Below are positions 52,526 to 61,489 of a stretch of DNA of 64,000 nt, piece after piece. The notes below the pieces were generated by a model. It saw only the letters and a list, made by a program, of their open reading frames with translations, had not been told where the DNA came from and did no database searches. Made by a program: the position numbers and the translations under genes. The number at the start of each line of letters is the position of its first letter. Position 1 is the first letter of the stretch. The DNA is from an uncultured Bacteroidales bacterium (GTDB lineage: Bacteria; Bacteroidota; Bacteroidia; Bacteroidales; UBA932): NCBI GenBank assembly GCA_944326355.1, contig CALVDO010000008.1:37395-101394 (forward strand), given 5' to 3'.

Positions 52526-53605
52526 ATGACAAAGAAACTGGTCGTAGGAATCACTCAGGGGGACGGCAACGGCATCGGCTATGAGGTCATTATAAAGGCT
52601 TTCGCCGACGAGAGGATGCTGGATATGTGTACGCCGGTCATCTACGGCTCCTCCAAAGTCTTCGGATTCTACAGAAAGCAGATACACAACCTCGAGCAGA
52701 TGAACACCAATGTGATCTCATCCGCCAGAGACGCACATCCGAAGAGGATCAATATCGTGAACTGTCTGCCGGACAATGTGTTCGTTGAGCCTGGACAGGC
52801 CACGCCGGAGTCTGCCAAATCGGCAATGACCGCCCTTGAGAACGCCGTGAGAGACATCAGGGAGGGCTTCATCGACGTGCTGGTCACCGCTCCCATCAAC
52901 AAGAGGGCGATGGTATCCGAAGGCTTCGGCTATACCGGCCATACGGAGTATCTTGAGCATGAGTTCAATGTTGAGGAGGGGCTCATGATAATGATCTGTG
53001 ATCAGCTTAAGGTGGCAGTGGCCACGGGGCACATCCCTCTCAAGGAAGTGCCGGGACGCCTTTCCTCCGAGCTTATTCTCAAGAAGCTGCGCATAATGAA
53101 ATCCTCTCTTCAGAGAGACTTCGGCGTAGATGTGCCGAAGATAGCCGTGCTCGGCCTCAACCCTCATTGCGGTGACGGCGGGCTTCTCGGAGACGAGGAG
53201 CAGAACGTCATTCTTCCGGCAGTCAAGGCGGCGAATGAAGAGGGAATACTCGCGTTCGGCCCGTATTCTCCGGACGGATTCTTCGGTCTCGGAAACTGGA
53301 GCCGGTTCGACGCCACTCTGGCAATGTATCACGATCAGGGTCTTATCCCGTTCAAGGCTCTCGCCTTTGAGCGCGGGGTGAACTACACGGCAGGGCTGCC
53401 TGTCGTGCGCACTTCGCCCGATCACGGAACTGCATACGACATGGCCGGAAGGGACATGGCCGATCCGAGATCCATGATCGCGTCTATATACGCCGCCATC
53501 GACATCTTCGCCCACAGACAGGCATACGATGAACTTCAGGCCGGCAAGATGCCGGAGCGGGTTCAGGAGCAGTCGAGACCGGACAAAGGAAAACCGATAG
53601 AGTGA
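52526..53605 (+). CDS. pdxA: 4-hydroxythreonine-4-phosphate dehydrogenase
   Basis: PdxA oxidises 4-phosphohydroxy-L-threonine in the DXP-dependent pathway of vitamin B6 synthesis. The start is the ATG at 52526 (MTKKLVVGITQGDGNGIGYEVI), giving 359 residues, the usual length in this phylum. Family features are GITQGDGNGIGYE, TAPINKRAM, GHTEYLE and the metal-site region MYHDQGLIPFKALAFERGVNYTAGLP, then SPDHGTAYD. The rnhA start overlaps its stop by four bases (GTGA), so the two are translationally coupled. Confidence 0.96.
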   Translation: MTKKLVVGITQGDGNGIGYEVIIKAFADERMLDMCTPVIYGSSKVFGFYRKQIHNLEQMNTNVISSARDAHPKRINIVNCLPDNVFVEPGQATPESAKSAMTALENAVRDIREGFIDVLVTAPINKRAMVSEGFGYTGHTEYLEHEFNVEEGLMIMICDQLKVAVATGHIPLKEVPGRLSSELILKKLRIMKSSLQRDFGVDVPKIAVLGLNPHCGDGGLLGDEEQNVILPAVKAANEEGILAFGPYSPDGFFGLGNWSRFDATLAMYHDQGLIPFKALAFERGVNYTAGLPVVRTSPDHGTAYDMAGRDMADPRSMIASIYAAIDIFAHRQAYDELQAGKMPERVQEQSRPDKGKPIE

Positions 53606-54105
53606 GGCCGCCGATATTCATCTATACTGACGGGTCGTCGAGAGGGAACCCGGGGCCGGGCGGGTATGGGGTCGTGCTCAGATGCGCCGACAGGGAAATG
53701 TCTCTGTCCGGAGGCTTCTCCTGCACGACCAACAACCGCATGGAGCTGCTTGCCGTGATAAGGGGCCTCGAGACGGTCAGGTGGCAGAATGCGGAGATCC
53801 ATGTGTGGAGCGACTCTTCCTATGTGGTCAATGCCGTCAACAAGGGGTGGCTGTTCGGCTGGGAGAAAAAGGGGTTCGCAAAGGTGAAGAATCCGGATCT
53901 CTGGCAGCGCTTTCTCGTGCTGTACAGGAAGCATCAGGTCACTTTTCATTGGATAAAGGGTCATGCCGGACATCCGGAGAACGAGAGGTGTGACAGGCTT
54001 GCCGTTGAGGCCGCCTCCATGCCGGGACTTCCTCCTGACGAGGGCTATGTCTCGGAGAACGCTGCTTCCCCGACAGCCTCGGTCTTCCGTCAGGGAGACT
54101 TCTGA
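53602..54105 (+). CDS. rnhA: Ribonuclease HI
   Basis: This enzyme degrades RNA in RNA-DNA hybrids. The 167-residue product uses a GTG start at 53602 that overlaps the pdxA stop; there is no ATG before the catalytic core. The four acidic catalytic residues are visible in order: Asp in YTDGSSRGNPGPGG, Glu in NNRMELLAVI, Asp in VWSDSSYVVNAV, and Asp in ERCDRLA. The conserved WIKGHAGHPENE loop is also present. It differs little from E. coli RNase HI (155 residues). Overlap with pdxA implies cotranscription. Confidence 0.95.
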   Translation: MRPPIFIYTDGSSRGNPGPGGYGVVLRCADREMSLSGGFSCTTNNRMELLAVIRGLETVRWQNAEIHVWSDSSYVVNAVNKGWLFGWEKKGFAKVKNPDLWQRFLVLYRKHQVTFHWIKGHAGHPENERCDRLAVEAASMPGLPPDEGYVSENAASPTASVFRQGDF

Positions 54106-54145
54106 CGCGATGTCGACAGTTAGTGGCCAGTAAAATGTTATCGTC

Positions 54146-55084
54146 ATGATGATGCGTAATGACAAGCCTTCGGTCTCGGTGATCGTGCCGGTGTACAATG
54201 CCTCGTCCACCCTTGAAAGGTGTGTGGAGAGCATTCTCGCCCAGACTTTCCGCGATTTTGAGCTCATTCTCGTCGATGACGGAAGTAATGATGCCTCGCC
54301 AGGTATATGCAGGGATTACAGCTTGAGAGACAGCCGTGTAAGAGTGCTCACCCAGCCCAACCGAGGAGTATCGGCCGCGCGGAATCTCGGCCTTGAGAAC
54401 GCCAGGGGAGACTATGTGGCATTCTGCGACAGCGACGACACGGTGAGAGACTTCTGGCTTTCATCCATGACGGCCGAGTCCGCAAAGGCGGGGATGGTCG
54501 TGTGCGGATACAATCTCATCAGACAGTCCGACGGCTCGAGGGAAGAAGTGACTCTCGGTCATACGGAGATTTTCACGGATGACGATGTCCTTCTTGAGAC
54601 TCTGATCAGCAGGCGACTCCTGCAGTTCGTGTGGAACAAGCTCTTCAGCATGTCGGTCATCAGGGATGCCGGGCTGCGTTTTGACGAGTCTTTCAAGGTG
54701 TTCGAAGATGAGCATTTCGTTCTGGGATATGTCATGTGCATCCGCAAGGTGATCTGCATTCCGTCCTGTGCCTATGACTACAGGCTTCCGGCCGACTTCA
54801 TGAAGAAGTATGACTTCGGAATAGAGTCGTTCCAGGCTGTCGTGGAGCGCATTTATGCCATCACGGGAGACAGGGGAGGAATCCGGCTTCCGTCTGTCGT
54901 CTACTGGTATAAGGTTGCCCTCGGCAGGTATGCGGCCTCCCACTCTTATGCTGAGGCTCTTCCGTATCTCAAGTTCGCCAGGCGTCTGGCCATGTCGTTC
55001 CGCGACGGTCCGGTGAGCCATCTTTCGGTGCGAATTCTTCCTTACAGGGTTCTCTATCGCCTGCTGCGTCTCAGAAACAGGTGA
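54146..55084 (+). CDS. Glycosyltransferase family 2
   Basis: This 312-residue GT-A enzyme would transfer a sugar to a growing surface glycan on the cytoplasmic face of the membrane. It shows the GT2 core SVIVPVYNASSTLERCVESIL and LILVDDGSNDASP. The metal-binding DXD region is FCDSDDTVRDFW near residue 96, and a conserved FEDEHF acid motif lies further on. No membrane segments are evident. It is 40 bp after rnhA and is followed by the rml promoter, suggesting a separate unit. The donor sugar is unknown; dTDP-rhamnose is possible because of the neighbouring rml genes. Confidence 0.9.
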   Translation: MMMRNDKPSVSVIVPVYNASSTLERCVESILAQTFRDFELILVDDGSNDASPGICRDYSLRDSRVRVLTQPNRGVSAARNLGLENARGDYVAFCDSDDTVRDFWLSSMTAESAKAGMVVCGYNLIRQSDGSREEVTLGHTEIFTDDDVLLETLISRRLLQFVWNKLFSMSVIRDAGLRFDESFKVFEDEHFVLGYVMCIRKVICIPSCAYDYRLPADFMKKYDFGIESFQAVVERIYAITGDRGGIRLPSVVYWYKVALGRYAASHSYAEALPYLKFARRLAMSFRDGPVSHLSVRILPYRVLYRLLRLRNR

Positions 55085-55091
55085 TGCTTCA

Positions 55092-55123
55092 TTTGGATTA
55101 TTCTCGCGGATTGCTTATTTTTG
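55092..55123 (+). promoter_or_regulatory. Promoter of the rmlACDB operon
   Basis: TTTG (55092-55095), a 20-bp spacer and TATTTTTG (55116-55123) match the full Bacteroidota promoter. The rmlA start follows 74 bp later. Confidence 0.78.
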
Positions 55124-55197
55124 GATGCCGCTCCGGACGCCGCAGTCGGCGGATTCGGGCCGGCCTCGTTTTGACAACCAGGAATTGACCGTATCTT

Positions 55198-56103
55198 ATG
55201 AAAGGAATCGTATTGGCGGGAGGGTCTGGCACAAGACTTTATCCGATAACTAAAGGGGTGAGCAAGCAGCTCCTCCCCATTTATGACAAGCCGATGGTCT
55301 ATTATCCCATATCCGTGCTGATGCAGGCCGGCATCCGGGAGATTCTCGTGATTTCCACGCCGGTCGATCTGCCTGGCTTCAGGCGTCTTCTCGGAGACGG
55401 CTCGGACTTCGGCGTGAGGTTTGAATACGCGGAACAGCCGGCCCCTGAAGGCCTTGCGCAGGCGTTCCTCATAGGAGAGGAGTTCATAGGTGACGACAGC
55501 GTGTGTCTTGTGCTCGGAGACAACATCTTCCACGGGGCCGGGCTGTGCGCCCTGCTTCGTGATGCGGTCCGTACGGTGGAGGAGGAGCACAAGGCCACCG
55601 TGTTCGGATATTGGGTGGATGATCCGGAGCGTTACGGCGTCGCGGAGTTTGACGCGAACGGCAACTGCCTCTCGATAGAGGAGAAGCCTGAGCATCCGAA
55701 GTCCAACTATGCGGTGGTCGGTCTGTATTTCTATCCGAACAAGGTCGTTGAGGTGGCCAAGGGTATCCGTCCGTCGGCAAGGGGCGAGCTTGAGATAACT
55801 TCGGTCAATCAGCGTTTTCTTGAGGACGGGGAGCTGAAGGTGCAGACAATGGAGCGCGGCTTCGCGTGGCTTGACACCGGCACCCATGACTCGCTGGCAG
55901 ATGCGTCCATCTTCGTGGAGGTCATAGAGAAGAGGCAGGGGCTGAAGATCGCCTGTCTTGAGGGGATAGCATACCGCAACGGATGGATCGACGAGGACAG
56001 GATAAGGGAAATCGCCGCCCCGATGAAGAACAATCAGTATGGAAAGTATCTGCTCAAGATAGTGTCCGAGTCCGGCCGTGCCGCTCGGTCCGATATGGAT
56101 TGA
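55198..56103 (+). CDS. rmlA: Glucose-1-phosphate thymidylyltransferase
   Basis: RmlA (RfbA) makes dTDP-glucose from glucose-1-phosphate and dTTP, the first step to dTDP-L-rhamnose. The 301-residue product has the nucleotide-binding [20 protein letters not shown] (residues 8-27), then [27 protein letters not shown], and [20 protein letters not shown]. The length is typical. It leads an operon rmlA-rmlC-rmlD-rmlB with its own promoter. Also named rfbA. Confidence 0.98.
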   Translation: MKGIVLAGGSGTRLYPITKGVSKQLLPIYDKPMVYYPISVLMQAGIREILVISTPVDLPGFRRLLGDGSDFGVRFEYAEQPAPEGLAQAFLIGEEFIGDDSVCLVLGDNIFHGAGLCALLRDAVRTVEEEHKATVFGYWVDDPERYGVAEFDANGNCLSIEEKPEHPKSNYAVVGLYFYPNKVVEVAKGIRPSARGELEITSVNQRFLEDGELKVQTMERGFAWLDTGTHDSLADASIFVEVIEKRQGLKIACLEGIAYRNGWIDEDRIREIAAPMKNNQYGKYLLKIVSESGRAARSDMD

Positions 56104-56124
56104 AAGCTTAACTGAGATTGAATT

Positions 56125-56724
56125 ATGGAAGTCCGGAATACGCCCATTGACGGCGTGGTCATAATTGAGCCCCGCATCTTCAGGGACGGGAGAGGGTATT
56201 TTTTCGAGTCTTTTTCCGAGCGGGATTTCAGTTCTCTGGTCCGTGAGGTCAATTTCGTGCAGGACAACGAGAGCAGATCCTCCTACGGCGTGGTGAGAGG
56301 CCTCCATTTTCAGAAGCCTCCATTTAGCCAGAGCAAGCTCGTGCGTGTGGTCAGCGGCAGGGTTCTGGATGTTGCCGTTGACATCAGACGCGGCTCTCCG
56401 ACCTTCGGCAGGCACGTTGCGGTGGAGCTGAGCGGGGAGAATCATCTGCAGTTCTTCATCCCGAGAGGCTTTGCCCATGGGTTTGCGGTCCTGAGCGACG
56501 AGGCCGTGTTCCAGTACAAGTGCGACAGCTTCTATGCGCCGCAGAGCGAAGGGGCGATAGCGTGGGACGATCCTGATCTCGGCATAGACTGGAGGATTCC
56601 GCCTGACAAGGTCGTGCTTTCGGAAAAGGACCGCTGTCACAGCCGCCTCTCGGATGCGGAATGGCTGTTCGACTATGGCACGGACTATTATTCAGGGCAG
56701 CCCGGCGGGCAGGAGAAGATTTGA
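56125..56724 (+). CDS. rmlC: dTDP-4-dehydrorhamnose 3,5-epimerase
   Basis: RmlC (RfbC) epimerises C3 and C5 of dTDP-4-keto-6-deoxyglucose. The 199-residue cupin begins VIIEPRIFRDGRGYFFESF. The catalytic His lies in VVRGLHFQKPPFSQSKLVRV (residues 53-72). IPRGFAHGFAVLSD and the C-terminal IDWRIPPDKVVLSEKDR are also typical. It lies 21 bp after rmlA. The end of the gene is 17 bp before the rmlD start. Confidence 0.97.
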   Translation: MEVRNTPIDGVVIIEPRIFRDGRGYFFESFSERDFSSLVREVNFVQDNESRSSYGVVRGLHFQKPPFSQSKLVRVVSGRVLDVAVDIRRGSPTFGRHVAVELSGENHLQFFIPRGFAHGFAVLSDEAVFQYKCDSFYAPQSEGAIAWDDPDLGIDWRIPPDKVVLSEKDRCHSRLSDAEWLFDYGTDYYSGQPGGQEKI

Positions 56725-56741
56725 ATCTGAAGACGAGCGGT

Positions 56742-57671
56742 ATGAATATACTTGTTACAGGCGCTAACGGCCAGCTCGGCATGGAGATGCGCAGGGTCTC
56801 GGCGGGAAGCGGAGACAGATATGTTTTCACGGACGTGTGCGCCGCAGAAGGAGGCGACACTGCCATTCTTGACATTACGGATGCTGATGCCGTTGAGGAC
56901 GCTCTGTCGGGCAGGGGCCCGGTTGGCGCTCTCTTCGGATGCGAAGGCGTGGGAGCAGTCATCAACTGCGCCGCCTATACTAATGTGGACAAGGCTGAGG
57001 ATGATGTCCGTGCCGCCGAGATGGTGAACACCTGCGCGGTGGCAAATCTCGCGAGGTCGGCAAGCCGCAACGGGGCTGTGCTTGTCCATATCTCCACCGA
57101 CTATGTGTTCGGAGGCAATCTCAACAACACTCCGTGCAGGGAGGATGAGCCTGCCAATCCGACAGGTGTCTACGGTCTTACCAAGCTTCGCGGGGAAGAG
57201 GCCGTCGCCGAGTCCGGCTGTCGTCACATCATCATACGTACGGCATGGCTTTACAGCGAGTTCGGACGGAATTTCCTCAAGACCATGCTGAGACTGACGG
57301 CCGAGAAGAGCAGCCTCGACGTCGTGTTTGACCAGACCGGCAGCCCAACCTACGCCTATGATCTCGCCGAGGCCATATTCAGAATAATTGACGGCAGGCT
57401 GTATGAGGGGCGCGACGGCATCTATCATTATAGCAATGAGGGCGTCTGCTCATGGTACGACTTCACGAAGATGATTGCCGAATATTCCGGTCATACCGCC
57501 TGCGACATAAGGCCGTGCCACAGCAGCGAGTTCCCGAGCCGGGTGATCCGCCCGAGCTATTCCGTTCTTGACAAGACGAAGATCAAGTCGGCGTTCGGCC
57601 TCAGGATTCCCTACTGGACGGACTCCCTAAGGCGGTGCATAGCCGCTCTCCGCACATCAGAAGCGGACTGA
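56742..57671 (+). CDS. rmlD: dTDP-4-dehydrorhamnose reductase
   Basis: RmlD (RfbD) reduces the 4-keto sugar to dTDP-L-rhamnose with NAD(P)H. The start is ATG 56742 (MNILVTGANGQLGMEMRR), giving 309 residues; the longer frame overlaps rmlC. The Rossmann motif GANGQLG, INCAAYTNVDKAEDDV, the STDYVF strand and the YGLTKLRGE catalytic YxxxK motif are visible. It is the third gene of the operon. Confidence 0.97.
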   Translation: MNILVTGANGQLGMEMRRVSAGSGDRYVFTDVCAAEGGDTAILDITDADAVEDALSGRGPVGALFGCEGVGAVINCAAYTNVDKAEDDVRAAEMVNTCAVANLARSASRNGAVLVHISTDYVFGGNLNNTPCREDEPANPTGVYGLTKLRGEEAVAESGCRHIIIRTAWLYSEFGRNFLKTMLRLTAEKSSLDVVFDQTGSPTYAYDLAEAIFRIIDGRLYEGRDGIYHYSNEGVCSWYDFTKMIAEYSGHTACDIRPCHSSEFPSRVIRPSYSVLDKTKIKSAFGLRIPYWTDSLRRCIAALRTSEAD

Positions 57672-57705
57672 AAGACAGAAAAACGATAATCCATTCATAT
57701 ACAGA

Positions 57706-58848
57706 ATGAACTACAGACGCAACATCATCATAACCGGCGGCGCCGGCTTCATCGGAAGCCATGTCGTCCGCCTTTTCGTCAACCGTTATCCTGACTACAG
57801 GATAATCAATGTGGACAAGCTGACTTACGCCGGAAACCTCGCCAATCTGCGCGATCTTGAAGGTCGTCCGAACCTCGTCTTCGAGAAGGCCGACATCTGC
57901 GACTTCGAGAGGATGCGTGACATCATGAGCCGTCATCAGGTCGACGGCATCATCCACCTCGCCGCAGAGAGCCATGTGGACAGGAGCATAAAGGACCCGT
58001 TCACTTTCGCGCGTACTAACGTGCTCGGCACTCTGAGCCTTCTTCAGGCTGCAAGGAGTCTGTGGGAAGAGTCGGGATGGAAAGTGCGCCATGAGGACGG
58101 GCAGGAAGTGCCGTGCCGATTCTATCACATATCTACCGATGAGGTCTACGGGGCTCTTGAACTGACTCATCCGGAAGGTCTGAAGCCGGAGTTTTCGGCC
58201 CATGAGGTCTATGGGGACGATTTCTTCACGGAACAGACCCCGTATCGCCCGCACAGTCCGTATTCCGCATCAAAGGCCTCTTCTGACCATTTCGTGAGGG
58301 CCTTCCATGACACTTACGGTATGCCGGTGATCGTCACGAACTGTTCAAACAACTATGGTCCTTATCAATTCCCGGAGAAGCTGATACCTCTGTTCATCAA
58401 CAATATACGTCACAACAGACCTCTTCCGGTCTACGGAAAGGGCGAGAATGTGCGTGACTGGCTCTATGTTGAGGATCACGCGAGGGCGATCGACCTGATT
58501 TTTCATAAGGGAGAGGTGGCCGAGACATATAACATCGGAGGCTTCAACGAATGGAAGAACATCGATGTGATCAAGGTCCTCATAAGTACGGTCGACAGGC
58601 TTCTCGGTCGCCCTGAAGGGCATTCTCTCAGTCTCATCACTTATGTGACCGACCGCAAGGGGCACGATCTCCGCTATGCGATCGACTCTCGCAAGCTCAG
58701 CCGGGATCTCGGCTGGAAACCGTCTCTCCAGTTTGAAGAGGGCATTGAGCGGACTGTCAGATGGTATCTTGACAATCAGGAGTGGATGGACGGGGTCACC
58801 TCCGGAGCCTATATGAAGTATTACGAAGAAATGTACACCGGCCGCTGA
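57706..58848 (+). CDS. rmlB: dTDP-glucose 4,6-dehydratase
   Basis: RmlB (RfbB) converts dTDP-glucose to the 4-keto-6-deoxy intermediate using bound NAD+. The 380-residue extended short-chain dehydrogenase has IITGGAGFIGSHVV near the start, HLAAESHVDRSI, the STDEVYG motif, and the catalytic YSASKASSDHFVRAFHDTYG (YxxxK). The C-terminal DRKGHDLRYAID matches the family. It lies 34 bp after rmlD and ends the rml set. It supplies dTDP-rhamnose for surface glycans. Confidence 0.98.
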   Translation: MNYRRNIIITGGAGFIGSHVVRLFVNRYPDYRIINVDKLTYAGNLANLRDLEGRPNLVFEKADICDFERMRDIMSRHQVDGIIHLAAESHVDRSIKDPFTFARTNVLGTLSLLQAARSLWEESGWKVRHEDGQEVPCRFYHISTDEVYGALELTHPEGLKPEFSAHEVYGDDFFTEQTPYRPHSPYSASKASSDHFVRAFHDTYGMPVIVTNCSNNYGPYQFPEKLIPLFINNIRHNRPLPVYGKGENVRDWLYVEDHARAIDLIFHKGEVAETYNIGGFNEWKNIDVIKVLISTVDRLLGRPEGHSLSLITYVTDRKGHDLRYAIDSRKLSRDLGWKPSLQFEEGIERTVRWYLDNQEWMDGVTSGAYMKYYEEMYTGR

Positions 58849-58883
58849 ATCCGGTACTTCCGGGCGGCATAAACCAACAAGTC

Positions 58884-59585
58884 ATGAATAGAAAAGCATC
58901 TGTACTGCTTGCTTTCGCTCTCCTTTTCGTCTCTGCATCAGCCGGAGCGAGGGGAGGCATAGAGGCAGGATACCTCAATTCAAACTACAATTTCAAGTCC
59001 GATGAGCGGGCTGATTATTCTCTCAACGGTTTTTATGTGGGGGTCACTCAGGACGTGAAGCTTTTTGCCGGTTTCCACATCCAGCCGGGGCTGTATTATT
59101 CATATCTTACCGACAAGGACAGGAAAGAGGTTCTCGCCTTCAGTCTCAACGGGGATCTGACGGACCACTATCTCAGCCTTCCGATCATGCTCCGCTACCA
59201 GTTCGGCCTGCCTTTCATGAAGATCTACGTGTTCGGCGGCCCGACTCTTTCTGTCGGTCTCGTTTCGAAGCAGAAGTACACCGTGACAGGAGAATTTATG
59301 GGTGCGATGCAGAACGGCAATCTCACCTATGACTATTATACCGGGAAGCTGGATCTGGAGGCTCTTGACGTCCCGGCAGACGGAGATAATCCGTATGAGT
59401 CCATGACTCCGGACTATCGCTACAAGCGATTTGACGTGCAGCTTGGCGCCGGTGTCGGCATCGAGCTCTTCAAGTTTCTCGAGGTCAAGGTCGGCTATGA
59501 CTGGGGTCTTCTCGACAGGTTTGCAGGTGACTTCGACGAGCTCCGCAGAAATCAGTTTTACGCATCAGTCGGCTTAAGATTCTGA
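58884..59585 (+). CDS. PorT-like outer-membrane beta-barrel protein
   Basis: The 233-residue product begins at ATG 58884 with signal MNRKASVLLAFALLFVSASAGA; the longer frame overlaps rmlB. Amphipathic strands follow, such as GFHIQPGLYYSYLTD, YLSLPIMLRYQFGLPF and IYVFGGPTLSVGLV. The end FYASVGLRF is a typical barrel closing strand. It fits the OMP_b-brl_2 / PorT-like group, which is large in Bacteroidota and mostly uncharacterised. It is 35 bp after rmlB and 4 bp before the aminotransferase gene, so it may be carried on the rml transcript; no functional link is evident. Confidence 0.83.
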   Translation: MNRKASVLLAFALLFVSASAGARGGIEAGYLNSNYNFKSDERADYSLNGFYVGVTQDVKLFAGFHIQPGLYYSYLTDKDRKEVLAFSLNGDLTDHYLSLPIMLRYQFGLPFMKIYVFGGPTLSVGLVSKQKYTVTGEFMGAMQNGNLTYDYYTGKLDLEALDVPADGDNPYESMTPDYRYKRFDVQLGAGVGIELFKFLEVKVGYDWGLLDRFAGDFDELRRNQFYASVGLRF

Positions 59586-59589
59586 CGCC

Positions 59590-60810
59590 ATGAGACTTTC
59601 GTCAAGAATAGATGAGATAGCGTATTCTCCCATCAGAAAACTCACGCCTTTGGCTGACAAGGCGAAAGAGAGGGGAGTGAAGGTGTATCACCTGAACATC
59701 GGCCAGCCGGACATACATACTCCTGAGTGCGGGCTGGAAAGCCTGAGGCGCATAGACCGCAAGGTGTTGGAATACAGCCCGTCGGACGGCTTCCTGTCGC
59801 TTCGCAGGCGGCTTTCGGAGTATTATTCCGGATGCGGTATGACCTATTCTCCGCAGGAGATTGTCGTCACTGCCGGCGCCTCGGAGGCGCTCATGTTCCT
59901 TTTCCTCACCTGCCTTGATCCCGGAGACGAGATCATCACCGTCGAGCCTACTTATGCCAATTACCTGACGTTTGCCCAGACGGCCGGTGTCAGGATTGTC
60001 CCCGTCGAGTCGGACATAAGGCGTGGATTTGCCCTGCCGTCTCCCGAAGAGTTCGAGAGCAGGATCACCCCACGTACAAGAGCTGTTCTCATCTGCAATC
60101 CCAACAATCCGTCCGGAAGCCTCTATTCCCGCGAGGAGCTGTCGGCTCTCGTGGATATGGTGCGCCGCCGCGGCCTCTATCTTTTCGCCGATGAAGTCTA
60201 CAGGGAGTTCGTCTATGACGGGGCGGAATTCATTTCGGCCGGACACTTTCCTGAGGCGGCGGAGAATGTCGTCATAGTGGACTCTTTCTCCAAACGCTTT
60301 TCAGAGTGCGGGATAAGGGTAGGCTGCATCGCCACCCGCAATGCGGCAGTCTGCGCGGGGATGATGAAACTCTGTCAGGCCCGTCTGAGTCCTCCGCTTC
60401 TCGGGCAGATAGTGGCGGAAGCCTCGTTCGATGCCGGAAGGGAGTATGTCGACTCGGTCATCAGAGAGTATTCCGCAAGGAGGGATGTGCTCGTGGACGG
60501 GCTTCGTTCCATCCCTGGAGTGTTTGTGCCGAAGCCGATGGGAGCATTTTATGTAATTGCGGAAGTTCCTGTCGATGACGCCGAGAAATTCTGCTCCTGG
60601 TGTCTCTCCGACTTTGAGCATGAGGGCGCTACGGTGATGATGGCCCCGGCTTCCGGCTTCTATGTCACTCCGGGGCTTGGCCGCAGACAGGTACGCATGG
60701 CCTATGTGTTGAATGCCGACGACCTGCGCTCTGCCCTCCGGGTGCTTTCGGCCGCCATCACTGCCTACCGGGGCATCGGTCCGCATGCTTTCTGCGGCAT
60801 GCCTCAGTAA
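59590..60810 (+). CDS. PLP-dependent aminotransferase, class I/II
   Basis: This cytoplasmic fold-type I aminotransferase of 406 residues begins MRLSSRIDEIAYSPIRKLTPLADKAKERGVKVYHLNIGQPD (family-typical N-terminus, residues 1-41). The substrate- and PLP-binding sites are visible: GASEALMFLFLTC, ICNPNNPSGSLY, LFADEVYREFVYDG, and the Schiff-base Lys near 235 in VDSFSKRFSECGIRVG. The C-terminal arm has PGLGRRQVRMAYV. Its closest group appears to be aspartate/aromatic-type transaminases of Bacteroidota; the amino acid cannot be told from sequence. It starts 4 bp after the barrel gene. Confidence 0.92.
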   Translation: MRLSSRIDEIAYSPIRKLTPLADKAKERGVKVYHLNIGQPDIHTPECGLESLRRIDRKVLEYSPSDGFLSLRRRLSEYYSGCGMTYSPQEIVVTAGASEALMFLFLTCLDPGDEIITVEPTYANYLTFAQTAGVRIVPVESDIRRGFALPSPEEFESRITPRTRAVLICNPNNPSGSLYSREELSALVDMVRRRGLYLFADEVYREFVYDGAEFISAGHFPEAAENVVIVDSFSKRFSECGIRVGCIATRNAAVCAGMMKLCQARLSPPLLGQIVAEASFDAGREYVDSVIREYSARRDVLVDGLRSIPGVFVPKPMGAFYVIAEVPVDDAEKFCSWCLSDFEHEGATVMMAPASGFYVTPGLGRRQVRMAYVLNADDLRSALRVLSAAITAYRGIGPHAFCGMPQ

Positions 60811-60932
60811 GTCCCAGGTGTTTTTGAGTCCGTATTTCCTGTGATATATTTCTAACGGATAAATTGACATAATCGTAAGTATGGTGCTGTCAGCCGGTCG
60901 GAACTGACAGCTTGGCTGCTTATGCCGGCATC

Positions 60933-60951
60933 TAACTAAAATTTTTAGTTA
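60933..60951. promoter_or_regulatory. Operator palindrome upstream of blaI
   Basis: TAACTAAAA and TTTTAGTTA form a perfect 9+1+9 palindrome. The right half recurs at 60985-60993, overlapping the -7 box, and a partial ATTAGTT lies at 60965-60971 by the -33 element. These are likely binding sites for the BlaI-type repressor encoded downstream. Confidence 0.65.
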
Positions 60952-60969
60952 AAGATGAAGAAAAATTAG

Positions 60970-60999
60970 TTGGATGTGAATTTTTTTTAGTTATATTTG
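60970..60999 (+). promoter_or_regulatory. Promoter of the blaI-blaR1-like pair
   Basis: TTG (60970-60972), a 19-bp spacer and TATATTTG (60992-60999) match the Bacteroidota pattern. A strong Shine-Dalgarno (GGAGGAG, 61098-61104) precedes the blaI start at 61107, which is unusual in this phylum. Confidence 0.7.
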
Positions 61000-61106
61000 T
61001 TCCCGGAACTCGGAAATGCCACCAGCCGCGCCTAATGGCTTAGAATTGGGGGTGAGTGGTAAAATGAGGCCGTTTTCTTAAAGAGGTTCTATGGAACGGA
61101 GGAGAA

Positions 61107-61472
61107 ATGAAACATCTTACACGCAAGGAAAAGGAGATAATGACCCTGTTCTGGAGGCATGGGGCAATGTTTGTGAAGGAGCTTCAGTCGCATTACGCTG
61201 AGCCGAAGCCGCATGTGAACACCCTTTCGACGATGGTGCGGACTCTGGAGAGCAACGGCTTCCTGTCGCACAAGGCCTTCGGCAATACCTATCAGTATTT
61301 TCCGGTGGTGAGTGAGGATGAATATGGGAAAAGTTCTCTCGCCGGGGTGGTCAACAGCTATTTCAGCAATTCCTATCTTTCCGCAGTATCGACTCTGGTC
61401 AAGGAGGAGAAGATCACGGTGGATGAGCTGAAGGAGCTCATAGCCAGGATAGAAGCCGGCAGGGAGGAATAA
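61107..61472 (+). CDS. BlaI/MecI/CopY family transcriptional repressor
   Basis: The 121-residue winged-helix protein begins MKHLTRKEKEIMTLFWRHGAMFVKELQSHY. It has the family pattern NTLSTMVRTLESNGFLSHKAFGNTYQYFPVV (recognition helix and wing). A C-terminal dimerisation and cleavage region follows (YFSNSYLSAVSTLV). It should repress its own promoter through the palindrome at 60933-60951. The M56 sensor protease gene is 17 bp downstream, the normal BlaI-BlaR1 arrangement. No beta-lactamase gene is seen here, so the regulated function is unknown. Confidence 0.95.
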   Translation: MKHLTRKEKEIMTLFWRHGAMFVKELQSHYAEPKPHVNTLSTMVRTLESNGFLSHKAFGNTYQYFPVVSEDEYGKSSLAGVVNSYFSNSYLSAVSTLVKEEKITVDELKELIARIEAGREE

Positions 61473-61489
61473 AATCAAAGTTCGTGATT

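Noticed and set aside
55054..56640. A 528-codon open frame on the reverse strand
   Set aside because: It lies antisense to rmlA and rmlC, which are unmistakable, and its translation shows no recognisable domain. It is a shadow of biased codon use.
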